In this document: positions 63,751 through 64,000 of the stretch, one piece after another
Position numbering within the stretch: the first letter of the stretch is position 1
How the letters are laid out: each line of letters starts with the position of its first letter
Source: [Clostridium] aminophilum DSM 10710
Lineage (GTDB): Bacteria > Bacillota > Clostridia > Lachnospirales > Lachnospiraceae
Reading direction: 5' to 3'
Length of the DNA stretch: 64,000 bases
Assembly (NCBI RefSeq): GCF_000711825.1
Contig: NZ_JONJ01000001.1
Location: 310,001-374,000, forward strand
Program-made: the position numbers and the translations under genes
Notes under the pieces: generated by a model
The model's database searches: none
Told to the model about the DNA's origin: nothing
The model's input: the letters and a program-made list of their open reading frames with translations, nothing else

Positions 63751-64000
63751 TTACCGCGCCGTGTAGAAATAGTACGGATACCTTCTTGCTCCGTCCGTGT
63801 CTGCTCCGCCGGACAGATTTCGCGGCGTGTATCTGTAAAATGAGATATTCTCCGCCGCGCCGAGCGTTCCGTTGATCATGGAGTGAGCCAGATTGCTGTC
63901 CACGCTGCGGATATTGATTTTCTGCACCGTATTATCCTTCGTCAGATTCGGATCGCTGTCCGGATCATCCCCGCCGATTCTCATTTCCATCGTGTTGTGC
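63751..64000 (-). CDS. C-terminal part of a gene cut by the window edge
   Basis: The frame is open from the window edge to a stop at 63751, giving about 83 residues. They contain NTVQKINIRSVDSNLAHSMI and ISFYRYTPRNLSGGADTDGA. No ribosome site precedes the internal ATG, so the real start lies outside. Position suggests another pilin-locus protein. The family is not recognised. Confidence 0.6.
   Translation of the reverse strand, partial: HNTMEMRIGGDDPDSDPNLTKDNTVQKINIRSVDSNLAHSMINGTLGAAENISFYRYTPRNLSGGADTDGARRYPYYFYTAR

Overview
The window looks like a chromosome segment of an anaerobic Clostridia-type Bacillota, perhaps a Lachnospiraceae relative. The signs are strong purine-rich ribosome binding sites before nearly every gene, mutS2, a yhaM-type exoribonuclease, formate-tetrahydrofolate ligase, a CIRCE-controlled clpB and a secondary, sodium- or proton-coupled transporter repertoire. 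The species call is inference. I see no rRNA, tRNA or CRISPR. Most of the window appears moderately GC-rich, while about 26.0-32.4 kb is visibly AT-rich.

Layout: (1) 0-5.6 kb holds an operon with two paralogous cupins around a Gfo/Idh/MocA dehydrogenase and a TIM-barrel isomerase, a divergent LysR regulator behind a repeat block, and a zinc-ribbon membrane protein. (2) 5.7-8.4 kb holds a MATE transporter fused to a histidine-kinase-like ATPase domain, and a PH-like membrane protein. (3) 8.6-19.6 kb is a histidine utilisation locus: NhaC-type transporter, hutH, a 946-residue SARP/AAA/TPR regulator, hutU and hutI. The hutH and hutU promoters share the same layout, GACG-N7-GACG-N9-TATAAT, as expected for SARP-type activation. 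(4) 20-25.8 kb holds a TRAP transporter whose large permease is fused to its solute-binding protein, an XRE regulator, fucO and a PPC-domain protein. (5) 26-32.6 kb is an AT-rich accessory island with zinc-ribbon, YARHG, TM2 and SPFH proteins, a serine recombinase and a DUF234 ATPase. It is bracketed by a 121-bp direct repeat taken from the PPC gene. (6) 32.6-35.6 kb holds tcdA and a copper unit (DUF2318 lipoprotein; HMA-SafE-cupredoxin protein) behind two CsoR-like palindromes.

(7) 35.7-58.5 kb is mainly housekeeping: phosphoglucomutase, cca, an orphan trpF homologue, proS, a Nudix hydrolase, an RluA-type synthase, a hemolysin III family protein, a truncated BRO-N protein with its XRE partner, yhaM, an HtrA-like pseudoprotease, mutS2, a two-component system, rpiB, fhs and clpB. 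(8) 58.6-64 kb starts a pilin-type locus: a 1446-residue prepilin-like surface protein with GLUG motifs and a C-terminal solenoid of seven repeats, a second prepilin-like protein, and the end of a third gene cut by the window edge.

An intergenic repeat family (near 3.8, 20.1, 37.7 and 45.0 kb) is scattered through the window. The strongest candidate for an undescribed system is the hut locus with its SARP-family regulator and matched promoter architecture. The 121-bp-flanked island, the DctM-DctP fusion and the solenoid prepilin follow.
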